A stretch of DNA of 64,000 nucleotides from Lithospermum erythrorhizon. Its lineage: Eukaryota; Streptophyta; Magnoliopsida; Boraginales; Boraginaceae. The first letter of the stretch is position 1. Each line of letters starts with the position of its first letter. The notes under the pieces were generated by a model. The model had not been told where the DNA came from, searched no databases, and worked only from the letters and a program-made list of their open reading frames with translations. Where the stretch lies: assembly GCA_019722365.1 (NCBI GenBank), contig JADFUC010001987.1:1-64000 (forward strand). The letters run 5' to 3'. A program made the position numbers and the translations under genes. This document shows, piece after piece, positions 1 to 13,200 of the stretch.

Positions 1-16
1 TATTACGTGTATTGCT

Positions 17-733
17 ATGTTATGCGCTTCATTTAGAGATAACTCAAACTTGTGCATATTGGTTCATGACAAACCGGTAGAATTTGTCCTGAAGAGACTT
101 CGTGATTTAGATCCACAAAACGCGCTCTTTTTTGGAGACACCGTGCCTGTATGCTTTATCGACCAAGCCAATCATTTTAATGATACGAGGGTCATGGGCA
201 TGTCCGCTCTGCTTGCTATCCACGGAAAGACGCATGCTGTCATATCTCTCGCTTTCTACCTTCCTTCAAATACCCTCAAGCTGTCGGTATATGTCATATG
301 CTACCACCTTTTCATATTGAAATTGGAACGGCGTCTCATATCGCAAAGATGAGACATTGGACATCCACAAAGATCGACTGTGGCTTTTTCAGGATCCCCT
401 TTTCCTCGACGGGAGGCACTCATTATTAGGTTTCAAGGGAACCTTATTGTTCAGCAGCAAGGTGTATTCAGTCCTCTTTGCTTGAGAATGATTTTCAAGT
501 TTCGAGACCACTTGTCAAAATTGAAAGAGTCTCAATTTTGCACTTTCAAGTGCCGAAATGGGTTTAGCCTCTTAAGAGTAAAGAATAAATGTACCCATAT
601 TAATTCTAAACACTTACAAATAAATTCTAAAGTAAATACTAATACTTCAAATCTCATGAAATATATTATATCAAGATCTATTATACTTAAATTCAAACCA
701 AGCAACACACATTATTTTGAATCCAGCTTATAA
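17..733 (+). other. unrecognised open reading frames at left edge
   Basis: Two plus-strand frames, 17-352 (111 codons) and 380-733 (117 codons), are open but I do not recognise either product. The first has a mixed hydrophobic and basic composition with no motif I can name. The second becomes low-complexity and AT-biased after about codon 60, which argues against a gene. They could be a fragment of a gene or transposon entering from the left. No splice structure was evident. Confidence 0.12.
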
Positions 734-3089
734 TAGTAGGTTGTCAACCACACTATGTAAAACTACATAATCCCTCAGGTCACTAGCATCTGCTACAAGA
801 TGCGTACCTAACATTTGTATCTCCGAAAACCGTTACATACCAATTAAACTAAAGTGTTACTTGGATTGATCATCCGAAGCCCACAACGTTGCTGGAAATC
901 ACTACCATGATCCATTGTCACATCAAATGCAACATTGTAACACTCCGCCATCACTTGTGCCCAATTGATGCAATTGATTGCACAACTTTAAAATTGACTC
1001 GACATTTTGCTTAAATTTTAATCATGATTATTATTACTTTGTTTTCATTTACTCACATGCATACTAGCACATAATCAAGCAACATACGCAACATGGTAAC
1101 AAACAAGTAATGCACATTTAAGAGATATACGATATGGCCCCTAGAACCTATTACAAGCATTTATCAAATACCAACATGCTCCCTAATTCTGTATCTTGTA
1201 TCGATCCAACCGAAAGTCCACTAAGTACCACCACCGTGGAAATGATCTTCAATATCTTCACTTGTTATAATATTTATATACTAACTCCATCTTAGACAAC
1301 AGAAGCTTCAGGGTAAAACACAAATAAATAAATACAAGAAAATATGACTCGTATGTCATTTACAACATTACTGCCTCATAGACCGGAAAATAAATAACAA
1401 CGGGCCATATCTATATACCTCCATTCCAATCACCATTACAAAAATATAGGCACTTTACAATCATATAAATGAATTTAATAAATATTTTAAATGGCATTGG
1501 AAAATTCATAATAGACTATCAAATTAATTAATCCATGTAATTACACATATTAAAATTAATTAATATAAACTCAATTATCATATTAATATGTCAATTAATA
1601 ATTATTACCAATAATTATTAACTATATACATATTATAGAAAATATTTATCAAAAATATATTCTAAAATATATTAAGTAGTGAAATTGTTACCATAATTAT
1701 TATATCACTTTTAAATTACTTTAAAAAGATATAATACAAAAGGAAATTAATTAATTGTCATCACATAATTAATTACAATCAATTAGGTGATTAAAATGAC
1801 AAATAATCAATAAAAACGAAATAGTAACTAGTCCCATACTCTAGAAAACCAAAATATGAAATGAATTCGAATTAGTGGTTTAAAAATTAGGCACACGTCA
1901 TAATGGGCCTCGACGACGACATTCCACGACGGCCGACCGTCGACACGCGTGGTAGGTCGCCGCCGTCCGTCAAGTTTGGTACCATCGCCCATCCTGGATG
2001 ATCGACACGCCCGCAGGTCGCCGGAAGTCGGTCGGCCGAGATTTATGGTAATAATACCCATATTTAACTCGGTTTTCGATTTAATTTAATTAGTTTATAA
2101 AATCTGCTTTTGAGGCTTTAAAATTTATCAAAATTCTATGAACTTTCAACAAGTTAAAATTCATAATTTGCTGTGAACAAATCCCAATCGGTCGCTCATT
2201 AAAATAAGTTTTCATATTTAATTATTAATTAAATAGTCCGTAAATCTCAATAATATGAGGCACTTAGAAAAAATCTAAAATTATGAAATTTAATAGAGAT
2301 CTTTTACGTAAGCATCCGGGTTCTAGAAAAAATTATTTTGTAATTTTTACAAAAGTTTTACATGCCCCAAAAACATTTTACAAAACTGCTTTTGAAAACA
2401 AAACTAATGAATCATCTTTTAATTTATGAAACAAAATCCATGTTAACAAAATATGATAATACATCATCATAAACTCAGAACATTACGCGTAAATCAATAA
2501 TCAAGAACATGGTGATTTATTCTCATAATATATTTATCAATTAAATATATGAACAAGAATTAATCAAATACAATTGATAAAAACAACACAAGCATAAAAT
2601 AAATAATGTAAAACAACTTTAATTCGCCCATGATGCCATCGATGGAAAATAATACATGGATATATAAGTATAACACAAATCCATAATTCCGTGGATCTTA
2701 AAGTACTTACTACATTATTCAACAAAAACATATAATTACAATATACGAAGAGACTACTTACAGCTGCAAATGAGTAAATTCCACTAAAATTCCACGCTTC
2801 AAATTCACAACCCTTCAAATTTCCTTGTTGCACATTCCGTATGATATCTCTATTGGTCCACACCAGAGAGATTGAATCAAGAACCGATTTATGCTAGTAA
2901 ACAAGATGAACAAAACTAAAACCTAAAAATTCCTCGGGAGAATTTTCGCCAAAAGTGGGGGGGGTGTAGCGGGCGCTACTTTAGGTTTTTTTTTGATGAA
3001 AAGCTTAAAAATTATATCATGAGAAACCCTACTTTGTTATATATGGCTAAAGCTTAAACAAGCCCGATAAGTGGATAAACCTAAAATGA
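734..3089. other. AT-rich spacer, possibly a decayed LTR
   Basis: No gene was recognised. The stretch is AT-rich except for a CG-rich island at about 1890-2055. From about 936 (a TGTAACACTCC-type start) to about 3050 it reads, on the minus strand, like a long terminal repeat: a leader-like T/A-rich stretch near 2870-2990 is followed by exon-like sequence. No partner LTR, primer-binding site or duplication was found, so this is only a suggestion. Confidence 0.18.
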
Positions 3090-3606
3090 AACCCATATTA
3101 ATTGAAACCAATTTCAGTAAATCTAGTATTACTACTAAGACCTACAAGGGGGAAAGAGATTGATTTCTAGAAAATTCGGTAATTGAAAAGGTTGTTCCAA
3201 ATTTCAAACTTAAATTCAAACAAATTTGATAAATGTTTGTCAAACAAATGTATGATTCAGAAGTCTTAAATTTGAAAAAGATTAATATTTCTAATATAAG
3301 TAAGAAATAGATTCAGGTCAAATAGGTCTATATCTCACCACCATTAGATTACAAATTGAATTCCTGTGTTCTACTTCTAATATTCCCGATGATAGAGAAT
3401 CATTTAATCTGCTTAACTTAATTATAAGTGTATGGTTTACAAATCGGGAAAGACATAAATCTAAATGTTTTCCCTAGATAAATTATGGATTATACGACCA
3501 CTCATAGATTTTAGTACTCGGTTCTCAAGCCGCATAACCTTTATTAAAAAGAATTTCTTTTACCTGGGATGGGAATCTTTTAGAAAACGGGTTCTTAATA
3601 ATTTTA
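3090..3606 (+). pseudogene. viral movement-protein C-terminus and linker remnant (copy A)
   Basis: This block matches the minus-strand copy at about 40840-41350, which lies directly downstream of a movement-protein-like segment. Recognisable shared stretches include a TCTCACCAC run near 3334 and a CGGGAAAGACA run near 3444. All frames are broken by stops. The left limit of copy A is set here because similarity to copy B fades above it, so the N-terminal two thirds of the movement protein and the leader are missing at this end. Confidence 0.6.
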
Positions 3607-4133
3607 ATGTTAAGAAAAACAAACTTTCCAGATGAGTTTATAAACTCGGAAAATAATGAAATCTTATATTTTGTTCCATGGTTCATGTTAACACATGTTA
3701 GAAATTATATTTTAGTAATTGAAAGAAATTATAAATTATTAGATGGACAAATTTATAAAGATATCTATCCCCCTGAAAAAGAATTCCAGATTATAAAAGA
3801 TAATCAGCCAATTAATTTCCTTGCATATGCAAAAATCTTTGAAAAACTTACAAACTACCATGAAACAGATAAATATGTTGATTGAGCAAAATAATTATAC
3901 AAACTTATTTATTATCGTGTTAGGAGAAAATGTTATTTCTTTTAAATAAAAAATTATTAATATTACTAAATAATAGACAAACTTCGTTTATGATAAAGGA
4001 AAACAAGTTTGTAAAGAAATTAAGAAACATCAGTATTCTTTCCAAATATTCAACTCTCCTCCCGAGGTTAAAAGATTTTAAATCAAAATCAATAACCGAT
4101 CCGAGAAATTACTTACGAAAAATTCAAAATTAA
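3607..4133 (+). pseudogene. viral polyprotein segment between movement protein and capsid (copy A)
   Basis: Two open pieces, 3607-3885 (92 codons) and 3930-4133 (67 codons), are separated by a frame change. The first begins MLRKTNFPDEF and contains ILYFVPWFMLTHVRNYI. The same peptide, frameshifted, can be read on the minus strand of copy B at about 40590-40850. I do not know the function of this segment. By position it joins the movement protein to the capsid domain. It may belong to the capsid N-terminus, which is acidic and poorly conserved in this virus family. Confidence 0.55.
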
Positions 4134-4546
4134 TTATAAAATATTTCCTCGATAATTCATCTAATGAAGATGACCAAATTAATAAAATTAAAGAAGAAAA
4201 ATGGAGATGGGCTAATAAGCCAACTCAAAGATATTATTATTATAGAAGGCCTTCACCCATGGATATTCTAAATGAAGAACAGGAATATATTATGAGTAAT
4301 AGTTTTAATGGGAAAAATATTTATGAATGGAATATTGATAATTTTACAGATAAACAAATTTATAATCATGTACATCGTATGCTTATGTATTCGACTATTT
4401 GTAAACAGAATAATAATTCTGAGAAAAATATCAGTAAAATATGATAATAGTGATTTCATCGGTCAATTAAAAGACGGTGGGATAATTATTTAACACTGTA
4501 ACACAAACAGATAATAAAGGACATCCGTCAAAGTCAAAATGGCCAA
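4134..4546 (+). pseudogene. viral capsid protein, N-terminal half (copy A)
   Basis: The frame at 4259-4444 reads IYEWNIDNFTDKQIYNHV and then a FIGQLK motif near 4455-4475, which resembles the capsid core of caulimovirids. It stops at 4442 and continues out of frame. The LTR retrotransposon inserts at 4546/4547, and the rest of the capsid resumes at 14149. Copy B carries the equivalent at about 39960-40260 on the minus strand. Confidence 0.65.
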
Positions 4547-7500
4547 TGTAACGATTCGCCTGCGTGAAGTCTCCTCGGCGCCGACCAACCTCAGACATCG
4601 TAGTCACCAACGATGGATAATGATTAAAACGACTTCTTTTACATTATAAATAAAACAATACAACTCGTCCATCGGGTGAACTAACCAATAGTACAACAAC
4701 TGAAAATAGTAATATAAATACACGTCAAACAATTTGTTATACAACTCGAGACAACAATAATTATTACATACAACAGAAACTTCAAGAAGATAAAAGTATG
4801 ACTGTTGAGGTCTTCAAGCCACCATCGCCATCTTCGCGGGTACGCAGTTTGGCTCAATGCATATCGGTCATCCGCAACAAATCTAGGTACGAAACTCGCC
4901 CACAGGAAAATAGGAAGTCAGCTAAAAGTCGAAAGTGAAAAATAAATAAAGTACGGTTAACCTACCCGATCGCACTTTAATAAGAATAATTTAGATTCCT
5001 CTACCTATTTGGGGAGACTATATACCCCAAGAGTATTATTTTATGTGTTACTCTCACAAAATAAAAGTTTCCTTATTGGCTTTCTAACTAACACCAATAA
5101 CCCACACTACGTCAACAACTTACTCACAAGCATTAATCTTAATTAAGGAGGTATTTCTCTATCTATTATCTTTCCAAGTATAGCTAATTCCCAATATAAT
5201 ATACACCTCAAACACACAATAACTTAAATATATATCTTAACCTCTCATAACTATGCATATACAACTCAATCACTTATCTTTAGTTCAATTTTAAAGTACT
5301 ACTCCCCATTTTACAATCATACTCCTCCTATGACAAACTAATGTTCCTCGAAGACCTTCCAAATATATGCATTTCTTAATATGATCGAGTAATATATTCA
5401 ATCCGCATAACCTAAGTACGTATTTATCTTCCTGCATTTCCATTTAGTATACCTTAACTTATTTAATTTCCATGGTATCAGCGTCGTGGTTAGATCAGAA
5501 CTTATATTCTAGCACATTTGAATCCAGTTTTCCACTATATATATAAAATATCATCAACATCATCGACAGATTAGCATAAACTTCGGTTTATAATTTTTGT
5601 ACCTAATGTTCTCATTCAAAAGGTATCTCATCCATTAGCCACTTAATATATATATAACATATCTAACAAAGACAAGAATGCCTAAGGCTACAACCGAAAA
5701 TAAATACCGATCCTCGAAGAAAATAGTTGCCGGCTAAGGCCGACGCTTAAAAAATGAAGTATAACCATCAAAGCACTGCTAGCACAACAACAAGATTGGG
5801 GAATAGTCATCAGAGTCAAATATGAATAAAGTACATGTATGGGCTGTGGATTATCGTGATAAAGTCATACAACATAATTCCAACACGAAGTCTCGCATAT
5901 AACACATGAATATATAATAGGTTCCGGTATAACACAATCACCCAAATGAAATCAATACGTAGACTCAACAATCCACTAAAACTCTAGTCATCAAACCTCC
6001 TATCTCATATCCCCACCAAGATACCATCCTCTAACGCGCATATACTCAATCCGCCTACCCGCAGGAATGGACAACCAATAATCACCTCGTACTTATACCG
6101 GCAAAGATAAGGCCAAACCGCACTCCTATACACACAGTATAAGGCACACCGCACTTATACACACAAAGTATAAGGCACACCGCACTTATACACAAAGTAT
6201 AAGGCACAATCGCACGCCATAAATCGCAGATGTGGCCAAACTCAAGACGCTACCGTAGTATGTGGCCACCCCTCGACAATGCACACAAAGAAAGTTATCA
6301 AAGAGAATCATACCGCGACGCTATACCGTGAGACAGGTTAAACCAGCACGCTATACCGTAGTATAAAGGCCACCTCGACAATGCACACAAAGAAAGCGAT
6401 CAAAGAGACCATACCGCACGCTATACCGTAGTATGGCCACCTCGACAATGCACACAAGAAAGCGATCAAAGAGAATCATAACAAGACGCTATACCGTAAA
6501 GATAGTGCCAATAGCGCCACATATCCTGGGTATGAAGGAGTAGTCACCTAATCCCTAGTAGTCCCAACTATAGGGTCATATCCTAATACTCAAGTCACCT
6601 CAAAATCATACATACTCCATCGAACACCTCTCAATAACCAACTACTTTATTTCCAACAATAGCAAAGCATACAACTAATACATCACACACCCAGAATCAA
6701 TCACAACCGCCGCCATGCCACATAAATACCACACAAAAATGAATACAAAGCCACATAAATACCACAAGTGCCGGGCCAAGGCCACATAATACAGTAAATA
6801 TAAGTCGGGAGTTCGTGCCACTTACCTCAAACCGCCTTTCAACGCCGTTGTATCGTAGTCACATAATCATATTAGGTTTCACACATAATCGCATTAACCA
6901 TTACATGTATACCTTTCCCCGTAATCATATCACAAGGACATATACACCATTCACATAATTATATTACAAAAGCACTGCACACCCTTTACACATAATTATA
7001 ATATGCGACAGTACACCATTTAAAAGAAGTACATAAGGTAATACAGCGAGATAAAGATCACCTCTACTAGCTATCACAAAGTCCTCACGGTTAACGCCGG
7101 GGACACGGAACGTGCCCTTCCCCCCGCGGTCAAGGCCTAAGAACACCTGTGAAGTATACTCGAACTACTCAAGAATTACGCTCTAGAATAAACATTACCA
7201 ACTCTCATCGAACGATTTCCTAAACTGGCCTACGACGGCAAACTATCGAATTATAATCCCATCGAACACAACCACAAATCGATCCCCTCGCTAAAATTCC
7301 ATCTTATTACTTTATCATTACAATCCAACTTATAAATCATCCTAGTTAATCGCCAGTCCCTAATTAACAATCTATACTCCAAAATATCAATTATATTTCA
7401 ACTTGAAAAAATATTACTTTTTCAACCTAATCGCCTTTTAATGAATTTTTTAAATCACCGATTTAACATCACAATAGCTTTCATAATAAGGTCCCAATTA

Positions 7501-8388
7501 AACTCCCTACACATTAAAATATCACCAAAAGTCAACCGAAACCTAGAAAAGTCAACTCGCCTTACAACATCCTCAAACAACCTTCTAAATCATGAATTCA
7601 TCACTTATATACATTATAGAACCCATAACAAACTAAGATTCATCATAAAAATTAAGCAGGAAAAGTCAACCAAAAGTCAACTATGATCCTTTAGCATTTT
7701 TTCAACCCCATAAATCGATAATTATCAACTATTATATCGATAATCTAAAGTTCTTGGGGATGACAATTTATAACATAATAACATCAAGCTCAAAGTCAAC
7801 TCAAATTTCCAAAAGTCAACATCCCCAAACTCAAGAAATACTCCAAAAGATTCGAACTTTCTTACCTCGAAACGTAGAGAATGACTCCGGAATCTCTCCC
7901 GAAAATTTTAAGACCAAAGCTCGCGAAATTTGGAAGAAAATCAAGAAATTTTCTCGAGGAAAATAGAGGGAGTTCGCCACCCATGGGGAAGAAGAAAGAG
8001 ATTTTGATGATGACAAGCTAAAAGGATATGTATAAAAAGTCTCGCTAACCCACAAAAACATCCCCAAGATTCTGCTCGCTTCTCGTTCTCGGCTGGGTTT
8101 AGTTTTCGTCTCCTCGCTTAACAACACAACCCAACATAAATTTAACTTAATCCCCTTAAATAATATCATACATACGATTAAAACTTTAAAATTCTCAAAC
8201 CTAAATATACTACAACCGACCGATTCAATAGATTTCGAATTCATTCTACCCATCTCAAAGATAAAATCTTTCTACAAACACTACTAAATCATAAACGTGA
8301 ATTGCCCAAAATTTTACGAAATATCATCATCGAAAAAAAAAAAAATTATACTATTCCAACTTTTTTTTTTTCATAACGGGTTATTACA
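4547..8388 (-). repeat. 3' long terminal repeat (LTR)
   Basis: It is the partner of 10300-14148 along its whole length. On the minus strand it begins TGTAATAACC next to an A-run and ends with TACA at 4547. Differences from the other LTR are frequent and include many short indels. It contains a tandem array at about 6105-6500. No coding sequence was recognised in it. Confidence 0.85.
6105..6500. repeat. tandem array inside the 3' LTR
   Basis: Short units of about 28 bases (CGCACTTATACACAAAGTAT) are followed by units of about 65-75 bases. The longer units contain CGCACGCTATACCGTAGTAT and CTCGACAATGCACAC. The same array recurs in the other LTR and, inverted, in the LTR-related element at 17570-17860. 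The core carries a short palindrome around ATACTACGGTAT. This is typical of LTR promoter-side repeats; a regulatory role is inferred only. Confidence 0.75.
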
Positions 8389-10282
8389 CCCACTCACCTT
8401 ATAAAATTGCCCTTCTGAATTTACTCAACCCAATCTCTGCCGATAAACTCAACGCACCCTTCTCGACATGCCCTTATCAACTAACATCGTGACACCTTGT
8501 CACCTACTCAAATTTCCTTAATATAAGATCACGTAGCGCCCATAATATCTTATGTCATTTAACTTAAGGCAAAATGACTTTACACCATAACACATCTAAC
8601 CGGCCAATTTTCCCTTTATTCAAGCTTAATATCATCTTATCGCTTCCGCTATATTATTATTATCAATCTTAGTATTATAAACATCCTCAATCGGGCCTAA
8701 CATCACCAAAATTCATAACGCTATTACCGACATCGTCTAATTGGCATCAGTCACCACACACTATCACATAATTAAACGAGTAAACAAAGAAAATTTCGCT
8801 TACACCACGCTCATACTACAACTACTATAAAATAACTTACAAAAAATAAACCACAATATTCATATATAACACCATCCTTTTCCGGCAAAGTTCAATCTCT
8901 TCTATCACAGATTCTCAAATCAAACAATTCACAAATCACACATATAATATCAATCATACACAACAATCTCAACGTAGCATCCATAATACACACTCCATAC
9001 AACCACATAGAACTATTCTCTAAAAATATATTCACAGATATCCATAACACAAATATACTCCAATTGAACACACCCAATCATATACAACTAAACATGAATA
9101 CCACAAAATAAATAGCCCGAATACCTCAAAACACAACCACACCGCTCAAGCCAACATTTCACAATTTCACCATGTCACGTATAAGTTTGATAATATAAAT
9201 CATCATTGTTATACTTCACTCAACATGTATAAGGTAACAACCGAAAGTAGATAAATCCTCAATTACTCCAAGTATACAAGAGAAATTCTTAATTGTTTTA
9301 AAGATCAACATCTTACACCACTATCAAGTGCTAATCCCATGACTACATGTCACCATAATCCTCCTCAACTTAACTTATTACCCAATCACACACCGTCTAA
9401 CTTATCAACAATCATAAATTTAACACTGAATTCCTCTCAATACTTCCCGGTATAATTCGGCCCCTTCCTTTAAATCCAAACATATTCATCCAGATTCCAT
9501 CTCCAAGGTTTCAACCTGAAAGCTAGATCCTAAGAATTGACTATCACAAAGATGTACTTAATTTAAACACCGAACTCTTACTTAAACATCACACGTATAA
9601 CCTAACCTCTTTTCTTATTCGCCTCAAATTATATTCACCCTGACTTACTTATCATTTCTGATCAAAACCCACATTTCACACTTCCTTATAATCACAGTAT
9701 CTTGGGCTTAACCAAAGAATCTTTACTTATAACCCATTGATATTCTCATAACTCCACCTCGAATATATCGTATATTAATTATCACCCTTATCCTTAATTA
9801 ATTTCCGCCATAAAATCTCATTAGCACTGCATCACCACATCAACTTATTAAGACTTTTTCCTAAAATATAGATCACCCAATATCTCATAATATTTCCGAC
9901 ACCTTGCACGTTATTCTAATCCATTACATGTATCGCTCCCAATGTAATCCTCATAAATATCTACTCATCGCACCGACTCCATATGCCCGCCTACCCATCT
10001 CAACAAATACATAACTCGACGTACATCATATTATCCAATTCATTTCTACATATACCTTTAATATAACACATTCCTTTAATCAAATAACATCCCAAAAACA
10101 CACGTAAAAGTAGTTCAGAAGACCCTCAGACGCTGAAGTCAACGAAATCTTCGTTGGCGTGACTCAATGCCAACGGATTCGAAAGTTAATGAACTCAAAC
10201 CAGAGAATGACTCACACACAACACACTTACAACCGGAACCTAGGCACATAACCACACAAGACACCAAGAAAACATAAACCTA
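8389..10282 (-). other. LTR element interior without coding capacity
   Basis: The 1.9 kb between the LTRs contains no open frame of useful size on either strand and no recognisable gag, protease, reverse transcriptase or integrase motif. Its edge next to the 3' LTR (8389-8400; minus strand AAGGTGAGTGGG) is purine-rich and is a plausible polypurine tract. The element must have moved using proteins from another element. Confidence 0.7.
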
Positions 10283-10295
10283 GGCTCTGATACCA
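10283..10295 (-). other. retrotransposon primer-binding site (tRNA-iMet)
   Basis: On the minus strand the sequence is TGGTATCAGAGCC, the standard complement of the 3' end of plant initiator-methionine tRNA used by many LTR retrotransposons. It sits 4 bases inside the 5' LTR end, which fixes the orientation of the element. Confidence 0.85.
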
Positions 10296-10299
10296 AAAT

Positions 10300-13200
10300 T
10301 GTACCTGACTCGCCTCAGCACCCCCCGAGCATGACCACACCAACCTCAGACATCGTAGTCACCAACGATGGATAACAATAAAATGACTTCTTTTACATCA
10401 TAAATAAAAACAATATAACTCGTCCATCTGTGAACTAACTAATAGTACAACAACATCAAAATCATAATATAAATACACATCAAACAATTTGTTATACAAT
10501 CCTGAAATAATAATTAGATACAACAGAACTTCAAGAAGATAAAAGTATGATTATGTTGAGGTCTTCAAGCCACATCGCCATCTTCGCGGGTACGCAGCTA
10601 TTCGGCCAATGCATCTCGGTCATTCCGCAACAACCTCAGCATGAAACTTCCTACCATGTGTGTGGAAAATAGGAAGTCGCCTAAAAGCCGAAAGTGAAAA
10701 TAAATAGCAATGGGTTAACCTACCCGGGATCGCATCTAATAAGAATAATTTAGATTCCTCACCTATTTAGAGACTATATACCCCAAGAGTATTATTTTAT
10801 AGGTTACTCGCCACAAAATAAAGTTTCCTCTATCGGGCTTTCTAACTAACAACACCACCAACCCACACTTACGCCAACAACTTACTCACAAGACACCTTA
10901 ATTACAAGAGGTGTTTATCTATTATCTTCAAGATGTTTAATTCCCAATATAATATACACCTCAAACACACAATAACTTAAATATATATCTTAACCTCTCA
11001 TAACTCATGCATATACAACTCAATCACTATCTTAGTTCACTTTAAAGTACTACTCCCCATTTTACAATCATATTCCTCCTATGACAACTAATGTTCTTAA
11101 GCATCTTTCCAAATAAAGTATTTCTAATACGACCGAGTAATATATCTTCTTTGAACCAGATAACCTAAGTACGATTTATCTTCCTGCATTTCCATTTAGT
11201 ATACCTGAACTTATTTACCTCCATGGTATCAAAGTCGTGTTGGACAAGATTTATATTCTAGCACATTTGAATTCAGTTTCCCACCATACATATAAAATAT
11301 CATCAACATCATCGGCTGTGATTAGTATAAACTTCAAAGATATAATTTCTCGCTCCTAATGTTCTCATTCCAAAGGTATCTTATCCATTAACCACTCTAA
11401 GATATATAGAAATATAATATCCAATAAGATGCTACTTAAGGCTACAATCAAAATAAATACCGATTCCGAAGAAAATAGTCACGACAAGCGCCGACGCTTA
11501 AAAAATGAAGTATAACCATCAAAGCACCGGGTTAAGCAAGACAACAACAAGATTAGAATAGTCATCGTAGTCAAATATGAATAAAGTACATGTATATACG
11601 TGGATTATCGATAAGTCATACAACATAATTCCACAATAAGCCTCGACATAACACATGAATATATAATGTAGGTTCCGATATAATAATAATCACCTAAATG
11701 AAATCACAGAGACTCAACAACGACTAAAACTCTAGTCATCAAACCTCCTATCTCTCATATCCCCACCAAAGATACCATCCTCTAATGCTACATATACTCA
11801 ACTGGGCTTCCACCCGCAGGAATGGACAAATCAATAATCACCTCGCACTTATACCGGGCAAAGATATCAAACCGCACTTATACACAAAGTATAAGGCACA
11901 CCGCACTTATAACAAAAGTATAAGGCACACCCACTTATACACAAAGTATAAGGCACACCGCACGCTATACCCGTAGTATAGTATTAAACCGCACGCTATA
12001 CCGTAGTATGTACAATTCCTCGACAATGCACACAAAGAAAGTCGATCAAAGAGATCATACCGCACGCTTGGCACCGTAGTATGTGGCCAAACCGCACGCT
12101 ATACCGTAGTATAAAGGCCACCTCGACAATGCACACACAAAGAAAGCGACAAAGAGAATCATACCGCACGCTATAAATCGTAGTATGTGGCCACCTCGAC
12201 AATGCACACAAAGAAAGCTTATCAAAGAGAATCATACCGCACGCTATACCGTATAGGCCACATATCCTCGGGTAGCGGCCAGTAGTCACCTAATCCCTAG
12301 TAGTCCCACCATGTGTCATACTCCCAATACTCAAGTCACCTCAAAATCATACATACTCCATCGAACACCTCTCAATAACCAACTACTTTACTTCCAACAA
12401 TAGCAAAGCATACAACTAATACATCACACAATCGTAAATCAATCACAACCGCCGCCAAGGCCACATAAATACCACAAAGCCGACACAAAGCCACATAAAT
12501 ACCACAAAGGCCGCCAAGGCCACATATCATTTAAATATAAGTTGGGAGTTCAAGCCATCACTTACCTCAAACCAGTCTTCAATGCCGCATCGTAGCTACA
12601 TAATCATATTAGGCTCACACATAATCGTGACAACCATTACATGTATACCTTTCCCCGTAATCATATCACAAGGACATATACACCATTCACACATAATTAT
12701 CTTACAAAAAGCACTTACACCCTTTTACACATAATTATAATACAAGGACAGTACACCATTTAAAAAGAAAATATGTAATACATGCGAGATAAGTACTCAC
12801 CTCTGCTAGCTACCACAAAGTCCTCAATTTAAGAACGCGATCACGAACGTAAATTCTTCCCCATGTCAAGGCCTGAACACCTTAGAAGTATATACTGTGA
12901 ACTAATACCAAGAATTACGCTCTAGAATAAACATTACCAACTCTCATCGAACGATTTCTGGGAACGGCTCAATATGACGGCAACCATCAATTATAATCCC
13001 ATCGAACACAACCAAATCGATCCCCCCGCTTAAAATTCCATCTTATTACTTTATCATTACAATCCAACTTATAAATCATCCTAGTTGAATCGCCAGGTCC
13101 CTAATTAACAATCTATACTCCAAAATATCAATTATATCTCAACTTGAAAATATTACTTTTTTCAACCTAACGCCTTTAATGAATTTTTTTTAAATCACCG

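Noticed and set aside
1828..2061. 77-codon minus-strand frame in a CG-rich patch
   Set aside because: No motif, no splice support and no homologue recognised; probably chance in GC-rich repeat DNA.
6105..6500. CRISPR-like regular repeats
   Set aside because: The units are imperfect, are not separated by unique spacers, occur inside LTRs, and the DNA is a plant nuclear sequence.
11996..12289. Minus-strand frame with repeated CGMI and LCA peptides
   Set aside because: The repetition follows from the tandem DNA array inside the LTR, not from a protein.
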